Notes under the pieces: generated by a model
Told to the model about the DNA's origin: nothing
Database searches by the model: none
What the model saw: the letters and a program-made list of their open reading frames with translations, nothing else
Shown: positions 17,942-27,019 of the stretch, one piece after another
Layout of the letters: each line of letters starts with the position of its first letter
Numbering within the stretch: the stretch's first letter is position 1
Translations under genes and position numbers: made by a program
Assembly: GCF_900101835.1 (NCBI RefSeq)
Contig: NZ_FNAF01000001.1
Location: 1 to 64,000 of the forward strand
Direction of reading: 5' to 3'
Source of the DNA: Peptococcus niger
GTDB taxonomy: Bacteria; Bacillota; Peptococcia; Peptococcales; Peptococcaceae
DNA length: 64,000 bases

Positions 17942-18546
17942 AGCGCCTCGCTTTCTTTGGCGGTAGTTTTAATCCGCCGCATAAGGCTCATGTGATGATT
18001 TTGGCAGAGATTGTTCAACGCTTTCAATTTGATCAAGTGGTGGTTGCACCGGCCAGTTGTCCGCCACATAAACAAGATGAGCACCAGGCCTCTTTTGCCC
18101 ATCGCCTGGCCATGACAGAGCTTGCCTTTTTAGGGCTTCCAAACGTTCAAGTGAGTGATATAGAAGCAAGACGTGTCGGCCCGTCTTACAGTGTTGAAAC
18201 CCTAAAGCATCTTAAACGAGACTACCCTGACCATGCGCTTTACATGATTACCGGTGGTGATGCCTATGCACAATTTTGCACCTGGCATCATTGGCAAGAG
18301 CTTTTGGATACGGCATGTCTGATCATAGCCCGCAGACCGGGCTATGCCTTGCGTGGCAACCAGGACTTGGAGGCGGTGGCTGCGAAAAGCCGCTGCGGCA
18401 TGATTTTGATAACCGTTCCGCAAGTGCCGGTTTCGTCTACGGAAATACGGCAACAGATTGCCGACGGCCGGTTGAGCGATGCGGCGCTGCCGGAAACCGT
18501 AGCTGATTATATTGCGAAACAAGGGTTATACCGGTTGGGAGACTGA
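17938..18546 (+). CDS. nadD: Nicotinate-nucleotide adenylyltransferase
   Basis: Joins nicotinate mononucleotide to AMP in NAD synthesis; 202 residues. The nucleotidyltransferase signature FFGGSFNPPHKAHVMIL has the HxxH-type turn, and VSSTEIRQQIADGR is the ISSTxIR motif. I chose GTG 17938, overlapping the proA stop as GTGA, because the longer reading adds eight residues before the conserved KRLAFFGG start. YqeK follows after 3 bases. Confidence 0.96.
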   Translation: MKRLAFFGGSFNPPHKAHVMILAEIVQRFQFDQVVVAPASCPPHKQDEHQASFAHRLAMTELAFLGLPNVQVSDIEARRVGPSYSVETLKHLKRDYPDHALYMITGGDAYAQFCTWHHWQELLDTACLIIARRPGYALRGNQDLEAVAAKSRCGMILITVPQVPVSSTEIRQQIADGRLSDAALPETVADYIAKQGLYRLGD

Positions 18547-18549
18547 TAC

Positions 18550-19131
18550 ATGGATGACACAGCATACCTTGCCATATTGAATCGTGAATTAGGACCAAAA
18601 CGCGTTGCGCATTGTCAGCGCGTTGCCGAAACAGCTGTGGCTTTGGCGCATAAAAATCATGCCAACGAACGCTCTGCCTACATTGCCGGCTTGATGCATG
18701 ATTATGCCAAAAAATTCGATTCCCGTCGGTTATTGGAAATTGCTTCTGAGGCCGACCTGGTGACAGACCCTTGTGAGCTGAAAGTGCCGAGCTTATTGCA
18801 CGGGGCTGTCGGAGCTTATCTTTTAAAAAAGGAAAATATTGTTCAGGATGAAGCAGCCTTACAAGCCATGGCGCGCCATACAGTTGGCTGTGCGCACATG
18901 TCTTTATTGGATAAAGTGATTTACGTGGCAGACTATATTGAACCCGGTCGGACAACGCCGGGAGTAGAGTCTGTACGAAAAGCGGCCTTTAAAGATCTTG
19001 ATCAAGGTGTATGGCTTTCTTTGACCCATTCATTGACCTGGCTGCTAAGGGAAAAACAGATTATTCATCCGCAATCGATTCAAATGTATAATTGGCTGCT
19101 AAGCGAGGTAGTAACTGTGCCTCGGGCCTGA
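18550..19131 (+). CDS. yqeK: YqeK-type HD hydrolase (diadenosine tetraphosphatase)
   Basis: An HD-domain phosphohydrolase of 193 residues. Metal ligands are visible as HCQR, LMHDYAK, LLHGAVGAY, ARHTVG and VIYVADYIEPGR. YqeK proteins symmetrically cleave Ap4A to two ADP. The nadD-yqeK-rsfS order is conserved in Firmicutes. ATG is three bases after the nadD stop; the LytR gene sometimes found between yqeK and rsfS is absent. Confidence 0.93.
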   Translation: MDDTAYLAILNRELGPKRVAHCQRVAETAVALAHKNHANERSAYIAGLMHDYAKKFDSRRLLEIASEADLVTDPCELKVPSLLHGAVGAYLLKKENIVQDEAALQAMARHTVGCAHMSLLDKVIYVADYIEPGRTTPGVESVRKAAFKDLDQGVWLSLTHSLTWLLREKQIIHPQSIQMYNWLLSEVVTVPRA

Positions 19132-19149
19132 CCGAAAAGGAGTTTTAAT

Positions 19150-19521
19150 TTGGAACTTGAACTGAAAAGTATTGTTCAAACACTTGAAGAACATAAAGGC
19201 GAAGATATTAAGGTGTTGGAAATTGGCGCTTTATCCAGCATTGGCGATTATTTTGTATTGGCAACTGCCTTGAATCAGACACATGCCCAGGCCTTGGCAC
19301 ATTACGTGGAAGCGGATGTGGTTAAAGCCGGCGGTGAAAAACCGCTGCGCATTGAAGGTTTGCGCGAAGGCGATTGGATTCTTATGGACTATGGCGATAT
19401 TGTGGTCCATATCTTCACTGCCGATCAACGTGCTTACTACGGGTTGGAAAAACTGTGGGGCGATGCCAATGAATATAACATTGCACCTTGGCTTGAACTT
19501 GTCGAACAGAAACGCTCATGA
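19150..19521 (+). CDS. rsfS: Ribosomal silencing factor RsfS
   Basis: A 123-residue factor that binds L14 (uL14) and blocks subunit joining in starvation. It has the DUF143/Iojap features: KVLEIGALSSIGDYFVLAT, LNQTHAQALA, EGLREGDWILMDYGDIVVHIF and the closing YGLEKLWGDA. The start is TTG at 19150 behind AAAGGAG; no ATG lies upstream in frame. It overlaps murI by 4 bases. Confidence 0.95.
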   Translation: MELELKSIVQTLEEHKGEDIKVLEIGALSSIGDYFVLATALNQTHAQALAHYVEADVVKAGGEKPLRIEGLREGDWILMDYGDIVVHIFTADQRAYYGLEKLWGDANEYNIAPWLELVEQKRS

Positions 19522-20297
19522 GACCGGTTGCCATTTTTGATTCAGGCATTGGCGGCTTGACCGTGATGCATGAGGCGATGGAACGCCTCCCTGATTTACC
19601 GGTGATTTTTTATGCGGATCAGGCGCATGTCCCATATGGCAACAAGACGCCGGATATGATTCGACGTTATATGCATCAGATGATGGCGGACTTGGCGCCT
19701 TATCATGTCCAAGCCCTTCTTTTGGCCTGCAATACGGCCACCAGTGCTGCTGCCGAGGACTTGCGCGCCACTGCTGATATTCCAATCATCGGTATGGAAC
19801 CGGCGGTAAAACCTGCCGTGCTGCAGGAAGCGCCGGGACAAAAAATTTTAGTCAGTGCGACAGATTTGACCTTGCGCTTAGACAAGCTCAACCGCTTAAT
19901 TGATGATTTGGGCGCAGGAGAGCGGATTTGTCGTGTTTCATTTCAAAAACTGGTTCAGTTTGCTGAACAAGGGGATTTTGACAGTCCGGCAGTATACCGC
20001 TATCTGGAGGACCAGCTCTCGCCGTTTGACATGCGTGAGGTTGGTGCCCTAGTTTTGGGCTGTACACATTTTATTTATTACAAACCTGTTTTTAAGGCCC
20101 TTTTGCCGCCATCTGTTGATGTTTTGGATGGCAATGAAGGAACCGTCAAAAGATTGCAGAGCTTGCTGACCTATGACCCTGTAGGCGAAGGTGGCCACAC
20201 ATCATCGCACCCGATTTTTTTAGTGTCGGGAAAACCGGCAAATGAGCAGCAAACAATGTTTTTCCATAGGTGTTTGGATCGCTTGAAAAATTGCTAG
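19518..20297 (+). CDS. murI: Glutamate racemase
   Basis: Supplies D-glutamate for peptidoglycan; 259 residues. It opens with IFDSGIGGLTVMHEAMERLP. The two catalytic cysteines are in LACNTATS (about Cys74) and VLGCTHF (about Cys182), and PYGNKTPD is conserved. ATG overlaps the rsfS stop as ATGA. Placement beside rsfS puts it in the same transcript. Confidence 0.95.
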   Translation: MRPVAIFDSGIGGLTVMHEAMERLPDLPVIFYADQAHVPYGNKTPDMIRRYMHQMMADLAPYHVQALLLACNTATSAAAEDLRATADIPIIGMEPAVKPAVLQEAPGQKILVSATDLTLRLDKLNRLIDDLGAGERICRVSFQKLVQFAEQGDFDSPAVYRYLEDQLSPFDMREVGALVLGCTHFIYYKPVFKALLPPSVDVLDGNEGTVKRLQSLLTYDPVGEGGHTSSHPIFLVSGKPANEQQTMFFHRCLDRLKNC

Positions 20298-20310
20298 GAG
20301 GTGGTATAAA

Positions 20311-21195
20311 GTGCAAAAGATGCTATTTGTGATTAATCCTGCTGCTGGACGCAGCAGTTTACGCGACACGTTAATGAGTGTGGTGAAGATTTTTTCAGAT
20401 GCGGATTACCTGGTAACGCTTTATATCACGAAGTGCTCCAGAGATGGACAGGCGCAGGTGGCTGCTTGGGCCCATCAATATGACGTCGTGGTCTGCGCCG
20501 GTGGTGACGGCACCTTAAATGAGGTTGTCAACGGTATTCTGTCAAACGGAGCAGATGTACCACTTGGTTATATCCCCGTCGGCACAACGAATGACTTTGC
20601 CACCAGCCATCAGCTGAGCCGTATTCCACGACAAGCGGCACAACATATTGTGGACGGTCAACCATTTGGCCATGATATTGGTGAATTTAACGGGGTTTAT
20701 TTTACATATGTGGCGGCTTGTGGCCTGTTTTCTGATGTTTCCTTCTCAACGCCACAAGCCTTGAAAAATGCCTTTGGACGTTTCGCTTATTACTTTGAAG
20801 GGGCGCGAAAAATTCAGGAAATCACCCAGGATTTTCCTCTAAATCTGACCGTTGATGGGGAAGAAATCAATGGCAAATATTGTTTTTTGGCCATTGCCAA
20901 CTCTTTGTCTCTTGGCGGCGTTCTTCAATTCCCTGAAAATCTGGTTTCCCTTTCAGATGGTATTTTAGAAGTTCTAGCAATACGCGCACCGCAAAATCCA
21001 ATTGAATTTCACAATTTGATGCGGGCCATGGTGGAGAAAGATTACAACAATAACTTGATCCGTTGTATTCATGGGAAAGAAATACGCGTACAGAGTGATA
21101 TTCCTTTAGCTTGGACGCTTGACGGCGAATCCGGAGGGGAGCATACGGATGTCACCATTCGTGTCTGCAAACAACAGATTCGATTGATTTACTAA
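20311..21195 (+). CDS. YegS/DagK-family lipid kinase
   Basis: A 294-residue diacylglycerol-kinase-fold enzyme, likely phosphorylating diacylglycerol or a related lipid at the membrane face. VINPAAGR is the N-terminal phosphate loop, CAGGDGTLNEVVNGI is the GGDGT nucleotide motif (about 62-76) and PLGYIPVGTTNDFA the next. Start is GTG at 20311 behind AGGAGGTGG. Members include DgkB and YtlR-like proteins; substrate cannot be read from sequence, so no gene symbol is given. Confidence 0.9.
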   Translation: MQKMLFVINPAAGRSSLRDTLMSVVKIFSDADYLVTLYITKCSRDGQAQVAAWAHQYDVVVCAGGDGTLNEVVNGILSNGADVPLGYIPVGTTNDFATSHQLSRIPRQAAQHIVDGQPFGHDIGEFNGVYFTYVAACGLFSDVSFSTPQALKNAFGRFAYYFEGARKIQEITQDFPLNLTVDGEEINGKYCFLAIANSLSLGGVLQFPENLVSLSDGILEVLAIRAPQNPIEFHNLMRAMVEKDYNNNLIRCIHGKEIRVQSDIPLAWTLDGESGGEHTDVTIRVCKQQIRLIY

Positions 21196-21228
21196 CAGAT
21201 AAATGACAATGAAGGATGGTAGCCGTTT

Positions 21229-21924
21229 ATGATTCAATTTCAAAACGTAAAGAAGCGGTTTAAAAACGGTACAGTTGCGCTGGAGGACATCAATTTAACC
21301 ATACACGACGGTGAATTTGTCTATATCGTTGGTATGAGCGGGGCCGGAAAGTCCACCTTGATTAAACTGCTGCTGAAAGAGTATGATGTTTCAGCTGGGC
21401 ATATCACAGTTGATGGCTTGCGTCTGGACCAGATTCCCAGGTGGAAAATTCCTGCTTACCGACGCAATATTGGCTTTGTTTTTCAAAACTTTCGACTCCT
21501 TTCAGATCGTACCGCTTATGAAAACGTGGCTTTTGCCTGTGAATGCATGGGCTTGAGCAGCCGGGAGGTACGGCGCAAAAGCAGGGAGGCCCTGCAATTT
21601 GTCGGATTACGGGACCGGATGCGTCACCGTCCGGATGAATTGTCTGCCGGTGAACAACAGCGGGTGTCCATTGCGCGAGCGGTTATCAATAATCCGCGCA
21701 TTGTCATTTGTGATGAACCGACAGGGAATTTAGACCATCAAACCGCTGCCGGAATTATGCAACTGATGGAAAATATTCATCAAACAGGTGCTACGGTACT
21801 TATGGCGACCCATGACAGACGTTTGATGGACAACCATATTCATCGTGTGGTCAGTTTAGCCGATGGGCATATTGTTGGCGATACACGACCGACTACAAGG
21901 GGGCTACGCCATGAAGTGGATTAA
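21229..21924 (+). CDS. ftsE: Cell division ATP-binding protein FtsE
   Basis: The 231-residue ABC ATPase that powers FtsX to control peptidoglycan hydrolases at the division site. Walker A GMSGAGKSTLIK, Q-loop FVFQNFRLL, signature LSAGEQQRVSIARA and Walker B VICDEPTGNLD are all intact. It reads into ftsX with a 14-base overlap. Confidence 0.96.
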   Translation: MIQFQNVKKRFKNGTVALEDINLTIHDGEFVYIVGMSGAGKSTLIKLLLKEYDVSAGHITVDGLRLDQIPRWKIPAYRRNIGFVFQNFRLLSDRTAYENVAFACECMGLSSREVRRKSREALQFVGLRDRMRHRPDELSAGEQQRVSIARAVINNPRIVICDEPTGNLDHQTAAGIMQLMENIHQTGATVLMATHDRRLMDNHIHRVVSLADGHIVGDTRPTTRGLRHEVD

Positions 21925-22801
21925 TCATATGATGTACGGCCTGCGCGATACCTTTCGGGCGCTCACACGCCATAAAGCCATGGCCGGTTTGACGACACTG
22001 ACCATAGCCATTACTCTTTTTATTCTCGGTGCGGTGATTTTATTTGCCTTAAACAGCCAGGCTGCGTCTCAAAAGGTTGAGTCTGAACTGGAAATGGTGG
22101 CTTATCTCAAGCAAGATTTGGATAATGAAACCATTGCAAAGTTGGGTGATGAGATTGCCAAACTGCCTGAAGTTACAACGGTTAAATTTGTCAGCAAAGA
22201 AGAGGCCATTGATAATTTAAATGCGCGTTTTCAAGCCGATGATAATTTAAAAGAATCGCTTGAAGGTGATAACCCCCTACCGGATTCTTACCGGATAAAA
22301 TTAGAAAATGCCCAGGACAGTACTGCTGTAGCCAATAAAATCAAAGGTATGCAGGGCATTGAAGAGTTGCGTTATGGTGAGGACTTGGTACGTAATGTGG
22401 TCCAATTAAACCATTCTGTCAAAGTTTTTGTGCTGATTGCGGTTTTATTGATGCTTTTTGCCGCCTTATTTTTGATCAGCAGTACCATTAGCTTAACAGT
22501 TGCCGGCCGGCGGGATGAAATTTACATCATGTCTTTAATTGGGGCAACCGGCGGGATTATTCGCATGCCATTTTTTTTAGAAGGGATTATCATTGGGGCA
22601 ACCGGTTCAATCCTCTCTATTGCGGCCTTGTATTTTGGGTATAGTAAATTAGAGATGTATATTTCTCATTTATTGCCATTTCTACCCATTTACGTGAATA
22701 TGCCTGTTATTTATGCTTTGATGGGCGTTCTGTTGGCCATTGGCATCGTTTTAGGCGCTGTCGGCAGTGCATTTGCAGTTCGCAAGCATTTGAATGTGTA
22801 A
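21911..22801 (+). CDS. ftsX: Cell division protein FtsX
   Basis: Membrane partner of FtsE; 296 residues. One N-terminal membrane helix (about 22-45), an extracellular domain (about 46-165) and three C-terminal helices match FtsX. I chose ATG 21911 (MKWINHMMYGLRD); the longer in-frame reading would extend 48 bases further into ftsE and lacks a ribosome site. The extracellular loop would contact a coiled-coil hydrolase such as the M23 protein at 13962. Confidence 0.93.
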   Translation: MKWINHMMYGLRDTFRALTRHKAMAGLTTLTIAITLFILGAVILFALNSQAASQKVESELEMVAYLKQDLDNETIAKLGDEIAKLPEVTTVKFVSKEEAIDNLNARFQADDNLKESLEGDNPLPDSYRIKLENAQDSTAVANKIKGMQGIEELRYGEDLVRNVVQLNHSVKVFVLIAVLLMLFAALFLISSTISLTVAGRRDEIYIMSLIGATGGIIRMPFFLEGIIIGATGSILSIAALYFGYSKLEMYISHLLPFLPIYVNMPVIYALMGVLLAIGIVLGAVGSAFAVRKHLNV

Positions 22802-22804
22802 TTT

Positions 22805-22839
22805 AAACAGCACACGTATGTGAAGTGTGCTGTTTTTTT
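22805..22839 (+). terminator. Terminator after ftsX
   Basis: AACAGCACAC and GTGTGCTGTT pair around a short loop and are followed by TTTTTTT. This ends the long yhbY-ftsX region. Confidence 0.85.
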
Positions 22840-22856
22840 ATAAGGAGGCTCTACTT

Positions 22857-23663
22857 ATGGATCAAGTTCTTTCCGTTGCTCTCCAGCCAATTATCGATGC
22901 CGGACCGCGCATTGGTATTGTTTTAGGATCCGGATTAAATAACTTTGCCGAGGAAATAAATAACGCCATCTCCATCCCTTATACAGATATTCCGGGTTTA
23001 AAAGCTTCTACTGCACCGGGTCATCGAGGCCGTTTCGTTGTCGGGCACTTGTCGGGTGTGCCGGTATTGGCTATGCAGGGGCGGTTACATTATTATGAAG
23101 GATATCAAATGTCGGATGTGGTCTATCCCATTCGCTTGATGCATCGCCTGGGCATTCGAACCTTGCTCTTGTCGAATGCTGCTGGAGGAATTAACGAAAA
23201 TTTTTCAGTTGGCGATTTAATGCTGATTAAAGACCATATCAATTTTATGGGCACCAATCCGCTGATCGGTCCGGTACAGGCTGACGAACTGCGGTTTCCG
23301 GACATGACCTATGGATATGACCCTGGTTTACAGGATATTTTTCGAAATGCAGCTGCAGACCTGGGCATTTCTTTATGCGAGGGCGTTTACCTGGGTACGT
23401 CAGGACCCAGTTATGAAACGCCTGCGGAAATTAGAGCCTTTCGCAGCTTAGGTGCTGATGCCGTTGGCATGTCAACGGTGCCGGAGGTCATTACGGCTAA
23501 TGCGCTTAAAATGAAAGTGGCAGCTGTGTCCTGTATTGCTAATATGGCGGCCGGCATTTTACCGGAACGTTTAACAGAAGAAGATGTCTTGGCGGCGGGG
23601 AAATTGGTTGAGAAAAAATTTTCCGCTTTGCTTCGCCGGGCAGTTGAATCTCTGGAGGAATAG
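22857..23663 (+). CDS. Purine nucleoside phosphorylase (trimeric PNP-II type)
   Basis: Phosphorolysis of purine (deoxy)nucleosides to base plus (deoxy)ribose-1-phosphate; 268 residues. Family motifs are VLGSGLNNFAEEI, APGHRGRFVVG, QGRLHYYEGY, GTSGPSYETPAEIRAF and GMSTVPEVITANAL. The base-binding Asn is retained in SCIANMAAG, as in inosine/guanosine phosphorylases. Methylthioadenosine phosphorylases carry Asp there. Start ATG 22857 follows AAGGAGG; an earlier in-frame codon lies in the ftsX terminator. It heads an operon with mtnA and an aldolase gene. Confidence 0.93.
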   Translation: MDQVLSVALQPIIDAGPRIGIVLGSGLNNFAEEINNAISIPYTDIPGLKASTAPGHRGRFVVGHLSGVPVLAMQGRLHYYEGYQMSDVVYPIRLMHRLGIRTLLLSNAAGGINENFSVGDLMLIKDHINFMGTNPLIGPVQADELRFPDMTYGYDPGLQDIFRNAAADLGISLCEGVYLGTSGPSYETPAEIRAFRSLGADAVGMSTVPEVITANALKMKVAAVSCIANMAAGILPERLTEEDVLAAGKLVEKKFSALLRRAVESLEE

Positions 23664-23665
23664 AA

Positions 23666-24718
23666 ATGAAAGGAAACTTTAAATCGCTACCTCCGGCTTT
23701 ATCGTATGACCCATCTACCAATACGATGATCATCATCGATCAAACGGCTTTGCCTGGCCGCCTGTCTCTAAAAAAATTGACGACCATTGATGATGTTTTC
23801 TATGCCATTAAAAATATGGAAGTGCGGGGCGCTCCGCTTATTGGGCTAACAGCAGCTTACGGTTTACTGCTGTACGCCAATACAATCCGAACCGACGACC
23901 GCCTCTTCTTTTGGAGCCAAATGAAATCGGCTGCAAATTACTTAAAAAGCGCACGCCCCACTGCAGTGAATCTTTTTCGGGACGTTGACTGCGTTATGTC
24001 TGTGTTTCGTACATTGGCAGGTGCACCAGTTGAAAAAATTATTGATGAGATTAAATTTCGTGTGGGGATTTTAAAAGAAGCAATCATCAAACAAGAGAAT
24101 GCCATCGGAAAGACCGGGGCAGCTTTCTTGAAAGATGGCGACACGGTCATGACCTATTGTAATGCAGGGGCACTGGCAACCGGCGGTAAAAAAGGAACCG
24201 CTTTGGCGCCTATTTATACAGGTCATGAAATGGGGTTAAACTTATCGGTCATCGCTTGTGAAACCCGGCCTGTTTTACAGGGGATGCGCCTCACGGCATT
24301 TGAATTGGCGAAAAATAATGTTCCCGTACAAGTCATTTGCGACAACATGGCGGCCACGGTCATGAAACAACAACCCATTGCCGCAATTTTTGTCGGCGCA
24401 GACCGCATTGCTGCAAACGGTGATGTGGCAAATAAAATAGGTACCTATGGGCTAGCCACCCTGGCCCTTGCGCACCAGGTACCTTTTTATGTCTGCGCCC
24501 CAACCTCTACATTAGATCTGGATCTGCCATCGGGAGACGCCATACCGATTGAACAGCGGGATGGTGCAGAATTGACGGATTTATGGTTTGCCTCGAGCAT
24601 GGCCGTTCAAACCGCATCGGTTTACAATCCTTCATTTGATGTCACCCCTTATCACATGATTACAGGCGGAATTATTACAGAAAACGGATTTTGGAAACCG
24701 GAGGCCCATCATGGTTGA
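23666..24718 (+). CDS. mtnA: S-methyl-5-thioribose-1-phosphate isomerase (MtnA family)
   Basis: Converts an aldose-1-phosphate (MTR-1-P in the Met salvage pathway) to the ketose-1-phosphate; 350 residues. It has MEVRGAPLIGLTAAYG, the catalytic Cys in MTYCNAGALATGG (about Cys160) and the catalytic Asp in VGADRIAANGDVANKIGTYGLA. ATG follows CTGGAGGAA 2 bases after the phosphorylase gene and overlaps the aldolase gene by 8 bases. Homologues act on ribose-, 5-deoxyribose- or methylthioribose-1-phosphate, so the substrate here is open. Confidence 0.93.
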   Translation: MKGNFKSLPPALSYDPSTNTMIIIDQTALPGRLSLKKLTTIDDVFYAIKNMEVRGAPLIGLTAAYGLLLYANTIRTDDRLFFWSQMKSAANYLKSARPTAVNLFRDVDCVMSVFRTLAGAPVEKIIDEIKFRVGILKEAIIKQENAIGKTGAAFLKDGDTVMTYCNAGALATGGKKGTALAPIYTGHEMGLNLSVIACETRPVLQGMRLTAFELAKNNVPVQVICDNMAATVMKQQPIAAIFVGADRIAANGDVANKIGTYGLATLALAHQVPFYVCAPTSTLDLDLPSGDAIPIEQRDGAELTDLWFASSMAVQTASVYNPSFDVTPYHMITGGIITENGFWKPEAHHG

Positions 24719-25280
24719 CTGGCTGGCAGAACGAATGTTGGTTGAAGCGGCACACGCACTGGCGCAAGATCATTTGGTAACCGCAACGGACGGCAATTTG
24801 AGCATGCGGTCTAGGGAGACCTACCTGATTACGCCAAGCGGTTGCGAAAAGCGCGCCTTAGAGGTGAAAGATCTTAGCCATCTGACCATTGATGGAAAGC
24901 TGGTTGAAGGTCCGGCCCCCAGTAGCGAATGGGCTTTTCACCTGGCCATCTATGCTAAGCGTCCGGAAATAAATGCCGTCTGTCATGCCCACCCGGACAT
25001 GGCCACTGCTTTGGCATCGCAAGATTTAGCAGAGCGTCCGCGCCTGTTATTTGATGCCGAAAGACGGTTTCCCCGGATCGCTTATATTCCACGCCTCGCA
25101 CCAGGCAGCGCGGAATTGGCGGAAGCCGTGGGCAGGGCTGCTGCGGAATGCGATGCGATTTTACTAGCGGATCATGGTGCCATTACCTGGGGAGAAAACC
25201 CGCAAGTAGCAGTTCACCAGATGGCAGCTTTAGAGCGGTGGGCCCGGACAATCTGTATTTTGGAAAACCGCTGCATGTAA
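24711..25280 (+). CDS. Class II aldolase (fuculose/ribulose-1-phosphate aldolase-like)
   Basis: A 189-residue zinc aldolase. Metal ligands are in CHAHPDMATAL and LADHGAITWG; TDGNLSMRS and PSSEWAFHLAIY are the phosphate loop and catalytic Glu regions. Such enzymes cleave ketose-1-phosphates to DHAP plus an aldehyde. It overlaps mtnA by 8 bases, so it should act on the isomerase product. The same gene pair forms the 'DHAP shunt' that salvages methylthioadenosine or 5'-deoxyadenosine. MtnB dehydratases share this fold, but the rest of the MtnBCD pathway is absent. Confidence 0.88.
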   Translation: MVDWLAERMLVEAAHALAQDHLVTATDGNLSMRSRETYLITPSGCEKRALEVKDLSHLTIDGKLVEGPAPSSEWAFHLAIYAKRPEINAVCHAHPDMATALASQDLAERPRLLFDAERRFPRIAYIPRLAPGSAELAEAVGRAAAECDAILLADHGAITWGENPQVAVHQMAALERWARTICILENRCM

Positions 25281-25340
25281 TTTATTTTTCTACCCTGTTG
25301 TGTTACAATTAATAAATGACGGAAAAAGGAGGGGTATGTC

Positions 25341-26045
25341 ATGCAATTCGAGAATAACTTGAGTGCCATCCGGGCCTTACAAAACGATTTTACGGTGGTT
25401 GGTACATCTATTTTTGCTGATTTTCCGGAAACGTTTAATTGTTTTGAAGTCCTAAGCGCCTTCCAATTGCCTAAGCTCCTTTTCCCGAACGCAACGGATC
25501 CCGAACGGGTAAAGCGCTTTTGCATCAACAGTTCCTTGGTATTTTTAGCCGTCAAAACGCATATATTGACCATGGACTTAACCTATTCGGAAACAGAGAA
25601 AAAGCTGGAAATGGCCGTCTTAAACGGGGATTTGTTGAGCGGCCGATTTGCAAAACGGATGATAATAGATGATGAGTTGGACTTGCTGAAAGAGTGGCTT
25701 GACCGCCTTCTGCCCTTTTACAGTGATTTAACGGATATGAGCTTGGCGGGAGTCGACAAATCAGAGCGGATGCTATACTGTTCCAGCAAGCTTTTAACCA
25801 ATCAAATTGAAATTGGGGCCACACACCCTTCGTTTGGCGGAACGCCTCAAGTTGTGCGGACTCATGTAGACGACTTGGCGGAAGGCCTTGTCAATAAAAA
25901 TTGGGATAATTTATTAACGGCGGTGTCATCAAATGAGAGCCTTTTAGTTGCGGCGCAAAATTTAATTCACTTGCAAAAGCAATACGCCAAGCTGCCGTTG
26001 AATCGGTTTTCTATTTCCACACTGGAGGCAGAAAAGACAATATGA
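25341..26045 (+). CDS. hepS: Heptaprenyl diphosphate synthase component I (HepS-like)
   Basis: A 234-residue helical protein. The block LEMAVLNGDLLSGRF (about 90-104) and the spacing of nearby helices match, by memory, the small HepS/GerCA subunit of the Bacillus enzyme. Its 4-base overlap with the DDxxD-bearing synthase gene supports this. The small subunit does not bind substrate but sets chain length. No other motif is visible. A standalone function is possible. Confidence 0.65.
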   Translation: MQFENNLSAIRALQNDFTVVGTSIFADFPETFNCFEVLSAFQLPKLLFPNATDPERVKRFCINSSLVFLAVKTHILTMDLTYSETEKKLEMAVLNGDLLSGRFAKRMIIDDELDLLKEWLDRLLPFYSDLTDMSLAGVDKSERMLYCSSKLLTNQIEIGATHPSFGGTPQVVRTHVDDLAEGLVNKNWDNLLTAVSSNESLLVAAQNLIHLQKQYAKLPLNRFSISTLEAEKTI

Positions 26046-27019
26046 AAAATATCCTTCAGCATGCATTTTTGAAAAAAAGACTCAGTCAAGTGGAAGCCTA
26101 TCTAATGGATTTTCTGTCAGATGGCCCGGCCTTTATTAGTGAACAGGCGAGTGGCAACCTGTCTGCAGGCGGGAAACGCTTACGGCCTGCCTTTGTCATC
26201 ATGTCCTCAGAATATTATAACCGTTTTGATGACAACATCATTAAAGTTGCCTCCATGTTAGAATTGATTCATATGTCGTCTTTGATTCATGATGATATCA
26301 ATGACAATGCCGATTTACGTCGCGGTCGTCAGACCATCCATACGGCTTTTACAAATGACGTCGCAGCCCATGTTGGCGATTATATTTTAATCAAAGCCTT
26401 GCGACATCTTTTTGAGGTACCCAACCATGAGCGCATTTTAGACCTTATTGCCGATACGGCGGTGGAAATGTGCAAAGGCGAAATTGCTCAGTTGAACTCT
26501 ATGTTTGACTGGGAGCAAAGTGTTGCAGATTATAATTATCGAATTGAACGAAAAACGGCACTGTTAATTGCCATTTGCTGCCAAATGGGCGCTGTTATGG
26601 CAGAAGCCGGTGCATCTGATGAGAATGCCTTTTATCAATATGGGTATCATTTGGGCATGGCCTTTCAGATGAAAGATGATTTGTTGGATTTCTTAAACAG
26701 CGATGCTGAAGTTGGCAAACCGACAGGTAAAGATTTGGAAACGGGCTTAATCAATTTGCCGACGATTTTGCTCTTGAATAAAGATTTTGCTGAAAAAGAA
26801 CATGTGCGTCATCTTATTAGCACTCAATTCCCGAATGGCGAAAAAGATGTAGGCTATATAGTGAGCTTAATCAAACGCGAAGGCTGTTTTGCTGAAACGG
26901 AAAAGATTATTTTAAATCATATTCAACAAGCCAAAGATGTTCTGACGCAGTTGGAAAGGAAACCCATTACCGATTTAATGCGGTCGGGCGCGGATTTTAT
27001 CTATGAAAGGGCTTATTGA
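26042..27019 (+). CDS. hepT: Heptaprenyl diphosphate synthase component II (polyprenyl synthetase)
   Basis: A trans-prenyl chain elongase of 325 residues. The first Asp-rich motif is LIHDDINDNADLRRGRQTIH (about 79-98), where DDxxD is DDIND, and the second is FQMKDDLLDF (about 218-227). ATG overlaps hepS as ATGA and the stop overlaps the next ATG (TGATG). The product would be the menaquinone side chain used by MenA. Chain length is inferred from pairing with HepS. Confidence 0.9.
   Translation: MKNILQHAFLKKRLSQVEAYLMDFLSDGPAFISEQASGNLSAGGKRLRPAFVIMSSEYYNRFDDNIIKVASMLELIHMSSLIHDDINDNADLRRGRQTIHTAFTNDVAAHVGDYILIKALRHLFEVPNHERILDLIADTAVEMCKGEIAQLNSMFDWEQSVADYNYRIERKTALLIAICCQMGAVMAEAGASDENAFYQYGYHLGMAFQMKDDLLDFLNSDAEVGKPTGKDLETGLINLPTILLLNKDFAEKEHVRHLISTQFPNGEKDVGYIVSLIKREGCFAETEKIILNHIQQAKDVLTQLERKPITDLMRSGADFIYERAY

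Noticed and set aside
22857-23663. Methylthioadenosine phosphorylase annotation
   Set aside because: The base-binding position is Asn (SCIANMAAG), as in inosine/guanosine phosphorylases, rather than Asp.
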